Source: Actinomyces bovis (GTDB taxonomy: Bacteria > Actinomycetota > Actinomycetes > Actinomycetales > Actinomycetaceae). Taken from it: a DNA stretch of 64,000 bases. Positions 17,375 through 26,028 of the stretch are shown here, in pieces. Under the pieces are notes generated by a model. That model did no database searches. It saw only the letters and a list, made by a program, of their open reading frames with translations, and was not told the origin of the DNA. The stretch is from positions 124,001 through 188,000 of the forward strand of contig NZ_UAPQ01000001.1 in NCBI RefSeq assembly GCF_900444995.1, written 5' to 3'. Every line of letters starts with the position of its first letter. The first letter of the stretch is position 1. The position numbers and the translations under genes are program-made.

Positions 17375-18595
17375 TCAGCGCGGGTTGTCCAGTGCCCAAC
17401 GGTAGACCTCCATAGTCTGCTGTGCGACGGCGGACCAGGAGAAGTGGTCTTCTACCCTGCGGCGGGCGGCAGCACCCATGCGCCGGGCTACGCCAGGGTT
17501 GATCACCAGGTCTGTCAGGCGCGCAGCAAGGTCCGCAGCGAACTGCTCCGGGTAGAGTGGAGTACCGGTGCCGTCCTGCAGCTGCTCTAGGGGCACGAGG
17601 TAGCCGGTCTCACCGTCGACGATAACATCTGGGATGCCGCCGGTAGCCGATCCGACAACGGGCAGACCCACGGCCATGGCCTCCAGGTTCACAATGCCCA
17701 GGGGCTCGTAGACAGATGGGCAGACGAAGACATCAGAGGCGGCCAGCACAGCGATCAGTTCGGGGCGCGACAGCATCTCCTCGATCCAGACCACACCCGT
17801 GCGCTTCTCACGCAGGCCGACCACCAGCCCCTCCACCTCAACCTTGATCTCCTGGGTGTCGGGGGCGCCGACACACAGAATCACCTGGACCTCAGCAGGT
17901 AATTGCTCCACGGCGCGCAGCAGGTGCGGCAGGCCTTTTTGCCGGGTTATGCGACCGACAAAGACGACGGTAGGACGGTCAGCGTCGATGCCTAAGCGAG
18001 CCATGGTGGCGGCAGCAGCAGCCTGTGTCTCCTCATCTTCGGGCCGGCTCCAGGAGGACAGGTCGATGCCGTTATGAACTACTTTCACGCGCTCCGGATC
18101 AACCTTGGGGTAGCAGCGCAGAATGTCAGCGCGCATGCCGTTGGATACCGCGATGATCCCGGTTGCGAACTCGTAGGCGGTGCGCTCAGCCCAGGAGGAC
18201 AGGGCATAACCGCCTCCGAGCTGCTCAGCCTTCCAAGGACGCAGGGGCTCCAAAGAGTGGGCGGAGAGCACATGGGGCGCACCGTGCAACAGGGAGGCCA
18301 GGTGCCCGGCGAGGTTTGCGTACCAGGTGTGGGAGTGAACGATGTCCGCTCCCTCACAGCCCGCAGCGATTTCCAAGTCCACTCCGAAGGTACGCAGAGC
18401 AGCGTTGGCGCCCTCGAGCTCAGCCACCTCCGGGTAGCCGGTCACGCCCGGATCCGCGTTCTGGCGGGTCCCTCCGAAGGCGTGGACACGCACATCAGCC
18501 AGCGGCCGCAGCACCTTGGCCAACTCTTCGACGTGCACCCCGGCCCCACCGTAGATGAAGGGCGGGTACTCCTTGGTGAGCAGGTCGACCCTCAT
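17375..18595 (-). CDS. glgA: Glycogen synthase, GT4 type
   Basis: This is a glycosyltransferase of family GT4 that extends alpha-1,4-glucan (or makes maltose-1-phosphate) from ADP-glucose. Seen are the N-terminal KEYPPFIYGGAGVHVEEL motif, HSHTWYANLAGHLA, the nucleotide-sugar site FVGRITRQKGLPHLL, and the C-terminal acid motif SVYEPLGIVNLEAMA. The start is set at 18595 (MRVDLLTKEYPP), because GAGGAG precedes it and the 33 residues read upstream are not family-like. The resulting 406 residues fit the actinobacterial type, which is also called GlgM. It is divergent from glgC, so both genes for this pathway share one control region. Confidence 0.92.
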   Translation of the reverse strand: MRVDLLTKEYPPFIYGGAGVHVEELAKVLRPLADVRVHAFGGTRQNADPGVTGYPEVAELEGANAALRTFGVDLEIAAGCEGADIVHSHTWYANLAGHLASLLHGAPHVLSAHSLEPLRPWKAEQLGGGYALSSWAERTAYEFATGIIAVSNGMRADILRCYPKVDPERVKVVHNGIDLSSWSRPEDEETQAAAAATMARLGIDADRPTVVFVGRITRQKGLPHLLRAVEQLPAEVQVILCVGAPDTQEIKVEVEGLVVGLREKRTGVVWIEEMLSRPELIAVLAASDVFVCPSVYEPLGIVNLEAMAVGLPVVGSATGGIPDVIVDGETGYLVPLEQLQDGTGTPLYPEQFAADLAARLTDLVINPGVARRMGAAARRRVEDHFSWSAVAQQTMEVYRWALDNPR

Positions 18596-18739
18596 GGATG
18601 GCTCCTCACTGCGTGCGCGGCACGCCTCGCTGGGACTCAGCACGCGGGTGGTCTCAGGGAGCCCGCTAACTGGGCGGCACCCTTGCGCCGCCACCTCTGA
18701 AGGTATCTCAAGGGGCTCGCGCAGGTGAGCGTTTCATGC

Positions 18740-18818
18740 TGTTGCCGCTGGGGATCTGCGGATTGGTGAACTGCTCTCAAAGCCTTGGCCGTTTTGCCTA
18801 CCTAGAGCAGCGGCAACA
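18740..18818. promoter_or_regulatory. Inverted-repeat pair in the divergent glgA/glgC promoter region
   Basis: The 11-mer TGTTGCCGCTG at 18740-18750 is repeated inverted and without mismatch at 18808-18818, with 57 bp between. The right copy ends 14 bases before the glgC start codon. The arrangement suggests two half-sites for a regulator shared by both glycogen genes. The intergenic stretch 18596-18832 has no gene. Confidence 0.45.
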
Positions 18819-18832
18819 CGTAGGGTGGGGCC

Positions 18833-20077
18833 ATGGCTTCTCCACGTGTACTCGCAATCATCCTCGCGGGCGGTGAGGGCAAGCGGCTCATGCCCCTGAC
18901 GGTTGACCGCGCCAAGCCCGCCGTGCCCTTCGGCGGCATCTACCGGCTGATCGACTTCTCCCTGTCAAATATGATCAACTCGGGCTTCTTCAAGGTAGTC
19001 GTGCTCACGCAGTACAAGTCGCACTCCCTGGACCGGCATATCTCCAAGACCTGGCGTATGTCAGACATGCTGGGCAACTACATCGCCCCGGTGCCCGCTC
19101 AGCAGCGCGTGGGCAAGCACTGGTTCCTGGGCAGCGCCGACGCGATCTTCCAGTCCCTGAACCTGCTCGACGACGAGCGACCGGAATACGTCGTCATCAC
19201 CGGCGCGGACAACATCTACCGCATGGACTTCTCACAGATGCTGGACCAGCACATTGCCTCGAACCTGCCACTGACGGTCGCTGGTATCCGCCAACCGCGT
19301 TCCTTGGCAGACCAGTTCGGTGTCATTGAGACCGATCCTCAGGACCCCAAGCGCATCAAGGCCTTCGTGGAAAAGCCCAAGGAGACTCCGGGCCTGCCTG
19401 ACTCCCCGGACGAGGTGCTGGCCTCAATGGGCAACTACATTATGAACGCTGACGCCCTCCTAGAGGCCGTCACGGTGGACTCCAAGGACGAGACCTCCAA
19501 ACACGATATGGGCGGCAATATCGTGCCCTGGTTCGTGGACCGCGGTGAGGCTGGGGTCTACGACTTCAAGGACAACGAGATTCCGGGGGCCTCCGAGCGT
19601 GACCGCGACTACTGGCGTGACGTGGGTACCGTGGACGCCTTCTACGAGGCCCACCAAGACCTCATTAGCGTCAATCCTGTTTTCAACCTGTACAACAGTC
19701 ACTGGCCGCTGTTCGCCGGGTACACCAATGCCATGCCGCCGGCCAAGTTCGTGTACGGGTACCACGAGCGTCTGGGGCACGCGATCGACTCGATTGTCTC
19801 CCCCGGTGTGATCGTCTCCGGTGGTGAAGTGATCTCCTCCGTTTTGTCCCCACAGGTGCGCGTCAACTCGTGGTCCTCGGTGCGTGAATCCGTGCTGATG
19901 GACGGCGTAATGGTGGGCCGCAACACTGTGGTCAACCGGGCGATCCTGGACAAGTACGTCCGCGTGGAAGAAGGCGCGATGGTGGGTATTGACCACGACC
20001 ATGACCGGGAGCGGGGCTTCACCGTCACCGAATCTGGCATCACGGTTGTGGCCAAGGGCCAGACGGTTAACCGCTGA
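18833..20077 (+). CDS. glgC: Glucose-1-phosphate adenylyltransferase
   Basis: The enzyme makes ADP-glucose from ATP and glucose-1-phosphate, the first committed step of glycogen synthesis. It has the N-terminal nucleotide-binding loop [13 protein letters not shown], the [15 protein letters not shown] motif, the substrate site [17 protein letters not shown], and the C-terminal left-handed beta-helix ([18 protein letters not shown]). Its 414 residues are normal. The start is ATG at 18833 with AGGGTGGGG shortly before. The pair with glgA shows that the organism stores glycogen. Confidence 0.95.
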   Translation: MASPRVLAIILAGGEGKRLMPLTVDRAKPAVPFGGIYRLIDFSLSNMINSGFFKVVVLTQYKSHSLDRHISKTWRMSDMLGNYIAPVPAQQRVGKHWFLGSADAIFQSLNLLDDERPEYVVITGADNIYRMDFSQMLDQHIASNLPLTVAGIRQPRSLADQFGVIETDPQDPKRIKAFVEKPKETPGLPDSPDEVLASMGNYIMNADALLEAVTVDSKDETSKHDMGGNIVPWFVDRGEAGVYDFKDNEIPGASERDRDYWRDVGTVDAFYEAHQDLISVNPVFNLYNSHWPLFAGYTNAMPPAKFVYGYHERLGHAIDSIVSPGVIVSGGEVISSVLSPQVRVNSWSSVRESVLMDGVMVGRNTVVNRAILDKYVRVEEGAMVGIDHDHDRERGFTVTESGITVVAKGQTVNR

Positions 20078-20151
20078 GGCTTCAGCAATCACGCCTTTGC
20101 GACCTCAGATCTGCTCGCCTGCTCTGCGTGGCGCGCGGTTAGGCTCAGCCC

Positions 20152-20841
20152 ATGCACTATGAGCACACTGCACCACGCGTTTCTGGAGGCATTAGCGGCG
20201 GGCCGCTAGCGGTGGGGGGGCCGGGTCTGCTGGTGATGGACGTGGACTCCACGCTCATTGAGCAAGAGGTCATTGAGTTGCTCGCCGAGCGTGCCGGCAC
20301 CCGCGCATTAGTGGCGGAGGTGACCGCTCGCGCCATGCGCGGCGAGTTGGACTTTGCGGCTTCTCTGCGTGAGCGTGTGGCCACCTTGCAGGGCGTAAGT
20401 GCAAGCGTTTTCCCGGAGGTGCTTGCGGAGGTAACTCCTACCTGTGGTGCGCAGGAGTTGATTGATGCTCTGCATGCGCGCGGCTGCGCCGTCGGGGTGG
20501 TCTCCGGGGGCTTTGCGGAGGTGGTGGTACCCCTGGCCAAGCGCATGCGCATCGACTATGTGGCTGCCAACCGCCTAGAGGTAGTGGCTGGGAAGCTGAC
20601 TGGCCGAGTTCTGGGACGGATCGTGGACCGGGAGGAAAAGGTGCGTTGTCTGCGCGCCTGGGCCACTGAGCGGAAGGTGCCCCTGGAGCGGACTGTGGCC
20701 GTGGGCGATGGCGCCAACGACTTGGGCATGATCGCCGTGGCTGGCCTGGGCATTGCCTTCTGCGCTAAGCCTGTGGTGCGCCAGCAAGCTCCTGCCAGCG
20801 TGAACGTGCGCGATCTGCGCGCAGTGTTAGAGCTGGTCTAA
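20152..20841 (+). CDS. serB: Phosphoserine phosphatase
   Basis: This is a HAD-family phosphatase making serine in the last step of the phosphorylated pathway. It shows the nucleophile motif MDVDSTLIEQEVIELLAERAG, motif II VVSGGF, the catalytic Lys region and motif III VGDGANDLGMIAVAGLGIAF. It lacks the N-terminal ACT domain, as in short SerB proteins (229 residues). It follows glgC on the same strand after a 74-bp gap and is probably transcribed separately. Confidence 0.9.
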   Translation: MHYEHTAPRVSGGISGGPLAVGGPGLLVMDVDSTLIEQEVIELLAERAGTRALVAEVTARAMRGELDFAASLRERVATLQGVSASVFPEVLAEVTPTCGAQELIDALHARGCAVGVVSGGFAEVVVPLAKRMRIDYVAANRLEVVAGKLTGRVLGRIVDREEKVRCLRAWATERKVPLERTVAVGDGANDLGMIAVAGLGIAFCAKPVVRQQAPASVNVRDLRAVLELV

Positions 20842-20880
20842 GCGGCCTACTCTGAGTAAGCGGCTTATCCGCCACCGGGC

Positions 20881-21381
20881 TCAGCGGCGGGCGGTGAAGA
20901 CCTCGCGAATGCGGGCTGAACGAGCAGCGAGCCCGGTCCAATCGCCCTCCACACTAATGACGACGGCGGTGGCGGTGGGCACACCAAAGGAGATTTCGGC
21001 GGCCTGGGCGTCATCGGCGTCGTGCAGGAGGCGGGCCAAGGAGGAGATCGTGGGTTCGTGCCCCACGACCACGATTGAGGCTGCTGTCTCCGGGACGGTG
21101 TTGATTAGGTCTAGCACGCCCGAGGGGCCGGTCTCATAGATTGCAGCTTCTACGCGGACCTCGCCGGGGCTCAGGCGGTTTATGAGTGGGCGGGCGGTCT
21201 GACTGGCGCGAGCGGCGGGCGAGACCAGCAGCAGGTCCACCGGCCCGACTCTATGAGCCAGCTCCTTGGCAAGCGCCTCAGCCATGTCCTTGCCCCGCTT
21301 GGTCAGAGGTCGCTCAATGTCACTTGGGGCATCGTGCGAGGCCTTGGAATGGCGCACAAGGACGAGGGTTCGTTGGCTCAC
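20881..21381 (-). CDS. sixA: SixA-like histidine phosphatase
   Basis: This is a small phosphohistidine phosphatase of the histidine-phosphatase superfamily (166 residues). The catalytic RHS motif is at the N-terminus (LVLVRHSKASHD), and VVVGHEPTISSLARLL holds the second catalytic His. The family removes phosphate from histidine-phosphorylated proteins. It converges on serB with 39 bp between stop codons. The symbol follows the closest family; the actual substrate is unknown. Confidence 0.85.
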   Translation of the reverse strand: MSQRTLVLVRHSKASHDAPSDIERPLTKRGKDMAEALAKELAHRVGPVDLLLVSPAARASQTARPLINRLSPGEVRVEAAIYETGPSGVLDLINTVPETAASIVVVGHEPTISSLARLLHDADDAQAAEISFGVPTATAVVISVEGDWTGLAARSARIREVFTARR

Positions 21382-21418
21382 GTGCTCACTTTACGGCAAG
21401 GAGGTCGAGCGTCACGAT

Positions 21419-22249
21419 TCACCTGCTGGCAAGGGCTGCGCCACCGTCACAGCGCAGCACCTGACCAGTGGTGGCTGGCAGCGCTCCAGCCAACAGCATC
21501 AGGGCGGTGCGTGCGGCGGCTTCGGGCTGGGCCGGGTCCCATCCGATGGCGGCCCGCTCACTCCAGGCCTCAGCGAGCTGGCTGAATCCCGGAATGGCTT
21601 GGGCCGCAGGACTCTGCAGGGGGCCCAAGCTCAGAGCGTTGACCTGCACGCCGTCGGGACCAAGTTCCACCGCCAGTCCTCGAACAACAGCTTCTAGGGC
21701 GGCTTTTAAGGGTCCCATCCAGCCGTAACCGGGGTGCACGTGGCTGGTGTCAAAGGACAGGCTCAGCAGGCTGGCGCCGGGGTGCAGCAGGGGTTTAAGC
21801 GCGGCTGTAAGTGAGGACAGGCTGGTGACGGAGACGGTGAAGGCTCGTTCCAGGCTATTGCTTCGCTGCACCAGGTCGGTATCCAGCCCCTTAGGCAGGA
21901 GAGTGCCCAGGAGCCCGCTGTCAGCATGAGCGACGGCGTGCAGCACACCATCCAGGCGCTTAACTCCCAGCGCAGCCAGGTCATTGGCAAGCTTGGCACC
22001 ACTGGCTGGGTCTGTGGCGTCCCACTGCAGGACCGGGGCGGTGACACCAAGGCGACGCGCCTGGGCCGCCGTTAGGGCCGCGGTTGCGGCAGGCGCCGTC
22101 AGAATCACGCGTGCGCCCTGGGCCAGAGCCTCCCGCGCCACGGCGGTGGCAACTGAGCTAGGGCGCAGGACACCAGTTACCAGGTAGCAATGCGAACTGC
22201 TGTTGCTGGAAGTGTTTAGGGGCTGCTTGACGGCGTCCTGTGGACTCAT
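21419..22249 (-). CDS. fabI: Enoyl-ACP reductase, InhA/FabI type
   Basis: This is an SDR-fold enzyme reducing enoyl-ACP in the last step of a fatty-acid elongation cycle. The N-terminal dinucleotide site is YLVTGVLRPSSVATAVARE. The active-site Tyr and Lys lie in YGWMGPLKAAL, with the Y-x6-K spacing that marks FabI/InhA and not FabG. I set the start at 22249 (MSPQDAV), which follows the fabG stop by four bases and has TAAGGG in front. The fabG-inhA order is that of mycobacteria, so this is probably the second gene of a FAS-II operon. Confidence 0.88.
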   Translation of the reverse strand: MSPQDAVKQPLNTSSNSSSHCYLVTGVLRPSSVATAVAREALAQGARVILTAPAATAALTAAQARRLGVTAPVLQWDATDPASGAKLANDLAALGVKRLDGVLHAVAHADSGLLGTLLPKGLDTDLVQRSNSLERAFTVSVTSLSSLTAALKPLLHPGASLLSLSFDTSHVHPGYGWMGPLKAALEAVVRGLAVELGPDGVQVNALSLGPLQSPAAQAIPGFSQLAEAWSERAAIGWDPAQPEAAARTALMLLAGALPATTGQVLRCDGGAALASR

Positions 22250-22253
22250 GCCC

Positions 22254-24626
22254 TTAGCGTCCCATGCCCAGGCCCCCGTCGACCGGCAGGACGGCACCGG
22301 TGATATAGGAAGCCTGGGGTGAAGCCAGGAAGACCACCGGGGCGGCTACTTCCTGGGGGGTGGCCATGCGACCAATGGGGGTGGCAGCCACATGCGCCTC
22401 ACGCACCACGCTGGGCAGAGAGTTGGTCATATCCGTGGCCACGAAGCCCGGGGCCACGGCATTGACGGTGATTCCGCGTGGAGCTAGTTCACGGGCCAGG
22501 GAACGCACTAGGCCTTCGACTCCGGCTTTGGCCGCACCGTAGGCGACCTGTCCGACCCCGCCGCGCGAAGCCACCACAGAGGAGACCAGGATGATCCGGC
22601 CAGAGCGGGCGCGCATCATCTGTGGCAGAACAGCTCGAACGGTCCGGAATACGCCGGTGAGGTCGGTCTTCAGCATCGACTCCCAGGTGGCGTCCGAGGT
22701 GCGGGCGGCCAGAGAGTCACGGGCAATGCCGGCACATGCCACCAGCACCTCAATCGGCCCGTTCTCCGCCTCTGCCTTAGCGACGGCCTCGTCGATGGCA
22801 GCCTCATCTGTGACGTCAGCAGCTAGGCCCAGTGCGCCCTCCGGGGCCTCTCCGCTGCGAGATATCCCGACGACCTGCTCGCCAGCGTCCAGCATGGTCT
22901 GGGCCACTGCCCTCCCAATTCCCCGCGATGCGCCGGTGACTAGGACAGACCGGGGACGATCTTTAGGCTTGGGCGATTTAGGTGCAGCGCCTGCTGGTAT
23001 TGCGGCTGCTGCCACGACTGGTGCCGCTGCAGCGGGCTCTGGCGCCGGGGTCTGGGTCGCGGGCACGGGCTCCTCCTCAACCGGCTCTGCTGCAGCCTCT
23101 TGGGGTTCTTCAGACGTGCTTGCGAGGTGTTCTATGGAGCTGTCAGTTTCCTCGTAAGCAACCTCCTGCACTGCCAAAACTGGTGTTTCCGGCTCCGCGG
23201 CTTCGCTTAGTTCTTCCAATTGGTCGTCTACAACACCAGCGTCCAAGTCTGGCTCTGGTACTGGGGCGGGCTCAGGTTCCAGCTCCGGCTCTGTTTCAGT
23301 TTCAAGCACTGCGGCGGGCTCAGGCTCCAGCTCCGGCGCCGCTTCAATCTCGGGCTCTTCCGCAGGCTCCATCTCGGCCTCCTCCTCATCCCTTAGTTCC
23401 TCACCAGGGATGAAGCCGTAGTCACTGCAGACTAGGCGCTTTACCTCAGGAGCGTGGTCAGCACCGCTCAGCTCAACAAGCGCAGCAGCCTCAGTTGCTG
23501 GCATCTCACCCAGCTCGACGGCGGCGTCGGCGGACTGCGCCTTCACAGGAGTGTCCTCAACCGCCCCAGCCACCTCAGCTTCAGTTGCGCGCTCATACTC
23601 CGGAGCTGCTTCGATCTCGGGTTCTTCCACAGGAGCAGGCTCCGATGCTTCTTCAAGCTCGCTCTCGGGCTCCGGCTGGTCCTCAGATTCAGGCTCAGGC
23701 TCGTCCTCAGCCTCCGCCTCTTCAGCGGATTCGCCTGACGGGGCTGATGGAGCTGACAGGGGGGAATCAACCAGTACCAGTGCCGCCCGGGCTGGGGGTT
23801 CCGCTTCAGCCAGAACCGTTGCTGGCTCACCCTGGTCAGTCAGGTCGCTCTGCTCATCCACCGCCGCATCATCCGGCGACTCAACTACCGGCTCTAGCTC
23901 GAAAGACGCCTCAGCTTGAAGGCTTGGCTCGGGCACAACCGTCTCCTGAGGCTCATCCTCCTCGACCGGCTCGTCTGCTGTAACCGCCCCAGCCTGGAAG
24001 ACCCATTCCTCTGGATAGCCTGATACCTCCGGGCTGCCTACTGGCGAAGGCGCCACATGCCAGCCTCCCGCCGACCAGGAGGGCGCCTCCCCCAGCTTCT
24101 CCTCGGTCTCCGCCTGATAGGCGAGCACCTCCGGAGGTATCACCACTAATACGGGAATCGTGTCGCCACGCTCAGATTGCGCTTCCACCAAAGCTTCATC
24201 CAGGTCGTCCTCACCAAACAGACCTCCTGGGAAGCCCTCGCGCACTGCAGCCGCACGCGCCTGCTCATCTTCAGCGCTAGGCGGTGGAGGCGGTGCTGGC
24301 GGCAGTTTGCTGGCCGCGTCGGCAACGGCCTCGTCCTCCCGCGGCAGTGCCGGGGCTAGCTCTGCTTCCACCAGCTCAGCGGAGGAGCCTTCCTCCACCA
24401 CAGCTGCATCCAAGCCCTCAATGCGGGTCACTTGATCCAGAGTGGTGTCGTCAGGGACCTCAGCGTCCTGCAGCGAATCGGACTCCAGCGGTGACTCAGG
24501 CCTCAGCGGTGCCCACACGAGTGCAGGCATCTCAACTGTCGGCTCGTCGGACAGCTCAGGGCTGCGCCCGGAGTGACGTACCGAGGCGCGGGCAGGGACG
24601 GCGTCAGGCAGGGACCAGGAAGGCAT
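22254..24626 (-). CDS. fabG: 3-oxoacyl-ACP reductase FabG with a very long acidic N-terminal region
   Basis: Residues from about 548 to 790 are a complete SDR-family 3-ketoacyl-ACP reductase: VLVTGASRGIGRAVAQTM (cofactor site), ACAGIARDSL, SVVASRGGVGQVAYGAAKAG (active site Tyr and Lys), and a C-terminal ITGAVLPVDGGLGMGR. The preceding 545 residues are almost only Glu, Pro, Ala and Asp, with an internally repeated EEPEIEAAPE block. No such domain is known to me in FabG. A GTG at about residue 528 is a possible alternative start, but no Shine-Dalgarno supports it. If the whole frame is used, the reductase carries a disordered acidic tail. Confidence 0.85.
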   Translation of the reverse strand: MPSWSLPDAVPARASVRHSGRSPELSDEPTVEMPALVWAPLRPESPLESDSLQDAEVPDDTTLDQVTRIEGLDAAVVEEGSSAELVEAELAPALPREDEAVADAASKLPPAPPPPPSAEDEQARAAAVREGFPGGLFGEDDLDEALVEAQSERGDTIPVLVVIPPEVLAYQAETEEKLGEAPSWSAGGWHVAPSPVGSPEVSGYPEEWVFQAGAVTADEPVEEDEPQETVVPEPSLQAEASFELEPVVESPDDAAVDEQSDLTDQGEPATVLAEAEPPARAALVLVDSPLSAPSAPSGESAEEAEAEDEPEPESEDQPEPESELEEASEPAPVEEPEIEAAPEYERATEAEVAGAVEDTPVKAQSADAAVELGEMPATEAAALVELSGADHAPEVKRLVCSDYGFIPGEELRDEEEAEMEPAEEPEIEAAPELEPEPAAVLETETEPELEPEPAPVPEPDLDAGVVDDQLEELSEAAEPETPVLAVQEVAYEETDSSIEHLASTSEEPQEAAAEPVEEEPVPATQTPAPEPAAAAPVVAAAAIPAGAAPKSPKPKDRPRSVLVTGASRGIGRAVAQTMLDAGEQVVGISRSGEAPEGALGLAADVTDEAAIDEAVAKAEAENGPIEVLVACAGIARDSLAARTSDATWESMLKTDLTGVFRTVRAVLPQMMRARSGRIILVSSVVASRGGVGQVAYGAAKAGVEGLVRSLARELAPRGITVNAVAPGFVATDMTNSLPSVVREAHVAATPIGRMATPQEVAAPVVFLASPQASYITGAVLPVDGGLGMGR

Positions 24627-26028
24627 GGACGCAGCCTACGTGTCTCAAACCACTGATAGCTTCAATCCAGAGCAGAGAACTCCATCCGGGTCCATATGCC
24701 AGCATTTGCGGGTGCCAACTTCTCCAGCAAATCACGTATCAAGCGCTCCCCCACAAGCGCCTGAAGCGGCCCCACCATGCCTGTTTCCGCCATTGTGGAT
24801 CGGACCGATCAAGGTCGGCACGCCGGTGGAACTGGCACCAATGGCGGGAGTAACCAATGCCTCATTCCGGCGCCTGTGCCGCGATTACGGCGAGGCCGCG
24901 CTACCGGCTGCACTACGGCCATCCCAGCCAGGTCCCCTTCAAGTTGGGACCGAGTTGAGTGCCCCGGCCGGAATCTACGTAACTGAGATGGTCACCACTC
25001 GCGCCCTAGTGGAAGGCAACGAAAAGACACTGGCGATGGTGCGCACGGACCCAGCAGAGCGGGTCCGCTCGATCCAGCTCTACGGGGTAGATCCAGGCAT
25101 CGCGGCCAAGGCCGTCCGCATCCTGATTGAACAGGATATGGCTGATCACATTGACCTGAACTTCGGCTGCCCGGCCCCCAAAGTTACTCGCAAAGGTGGA
25201 GGTGCCGCCCTACCTTGGAAGCGGGACCTTATGGCAGCGATCCTACGGGAGACCGTAAACGCAGCAGAAACCGCTTGTGCTGCCGTCCAGCGTCCAGTCC
25301 CGGTGCCAGTTACGGTCAAGACGCGGCTAGGCATTGATGAGGACCACCAGACTTATCTAGACGTCGCTCGGGCCGCAGAGAACGCTGGTATCTCAGCGAT
25401 TGCCCTGCATGGGCGCACCGCTAAGCAGCACTATGCAGGCAATGCAGACTGGCAGGCTATCGCTCGACTTAAGGATTCCACTCGTCTACCGGTGCTGGGC
25501 AATGGCGATATCTGGACCGGCAGTGATGCCTTGCGCATGATGGAGCAGACCGGTGCCGACGGCGTCGTAATTGGGCGCGGTTGCCAAGGACGCCCTTGGC
25601 TTTTCGCGGATATCGTCTCTGCCTTCCACGGCTCAGCGCAGCGCACTCACCCGGATTTAGACCAGGTAATCGCAGTGATTGCAGCGCATGGCCGGCTCCT
25701 GGCTGCAGAACTGGGTGAAAGCCGGGGCGTGCGGGACCTACGCAAACACATCGGCTGGTACCTCAAGGGCTACCCGGTGAGTGGCCGGGCTCGGGACGAG
25801 CTCATGCATGTTGATAGCCTGGAGGGCCTGCACTGCGCGCTGACTTCTATGCGCGCCAGACTGCCCGAACAGGTGCCCTATCCCGGTGAGCGGGTGGAAG
25901 GACCGCGTGGACGCGCAGGCAGCCCTAAGCGGACGCATCTGCCCGACGGCTGGCTGGACTCCCCTGTGCTCAGCGCGGAACAGCGGGTGCTGTTGCTCGA
26001 CGCTGAATCAGACGTCTCTGGGGGCTGA
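24625..26028 (+). CDS. dusB: tRNA-dihydrouridine synthase, DusB type
   Basis: This FMN-dependent enzyme reduces uridine in tRNA to dihydrouridine. It shows the entry motif VELAPMAGVTNASFRRLCRD, the substrate region NFGCPAPKVTRKGGGAALP (Cys is the active-site residue) and the FMN-binding end VLGNGDIWTGSDAL and GVVIGRGCQGRPW. The first 57 residues, up to LWIGPIKVG, are low in complexity and not Dus-like. A later TTG or GTG start (24712 or 24793) is possible. A region of about 26 residues is inserted after RDYGE. The 3' end overlaps the next gene by 21 bases on the other strand. Confidence 0.9.
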   Translation: MDAAYVSQTTDSFNPEQRTPSGSICQHLRVPTSPANHVSSAPPQAPEAAPPCLFPPLWIGPIKVGTPVELAPMAGVTNASFRRLCRDYGEAALPAALRPSQPGPLQVGTELSAPAGIYVTEMVTTRALVEGNEKTLAMVRTDPAERVRSIQLYGVDPGIAAKAVRILIEQDMADHIDLNFGCPAPKVTRKGGGAALPWKRDLMAAILRETVNAAETACAAVQRPVPVPVTVKTRLGIDEDHQTYLDVARAAENAGISAIALHGRTAKQHYAGNADWQAIARLKDSTRLPVLGNGDIWTGSDALRMMEQTGADGVVIGRGCQGRPWLFADIVSAFHGSAQRTHPDLDQVIAVIAAHGRLLAAELGESRGVRDLRKHIGWYLKGYPVSGRARDELMHVDSLEGLHCALTSMRARLPEQVPYPGERVEGPRGRAGSPKRTHLPDGWLDSPVLSAEQRVLLLDAESDVSGG

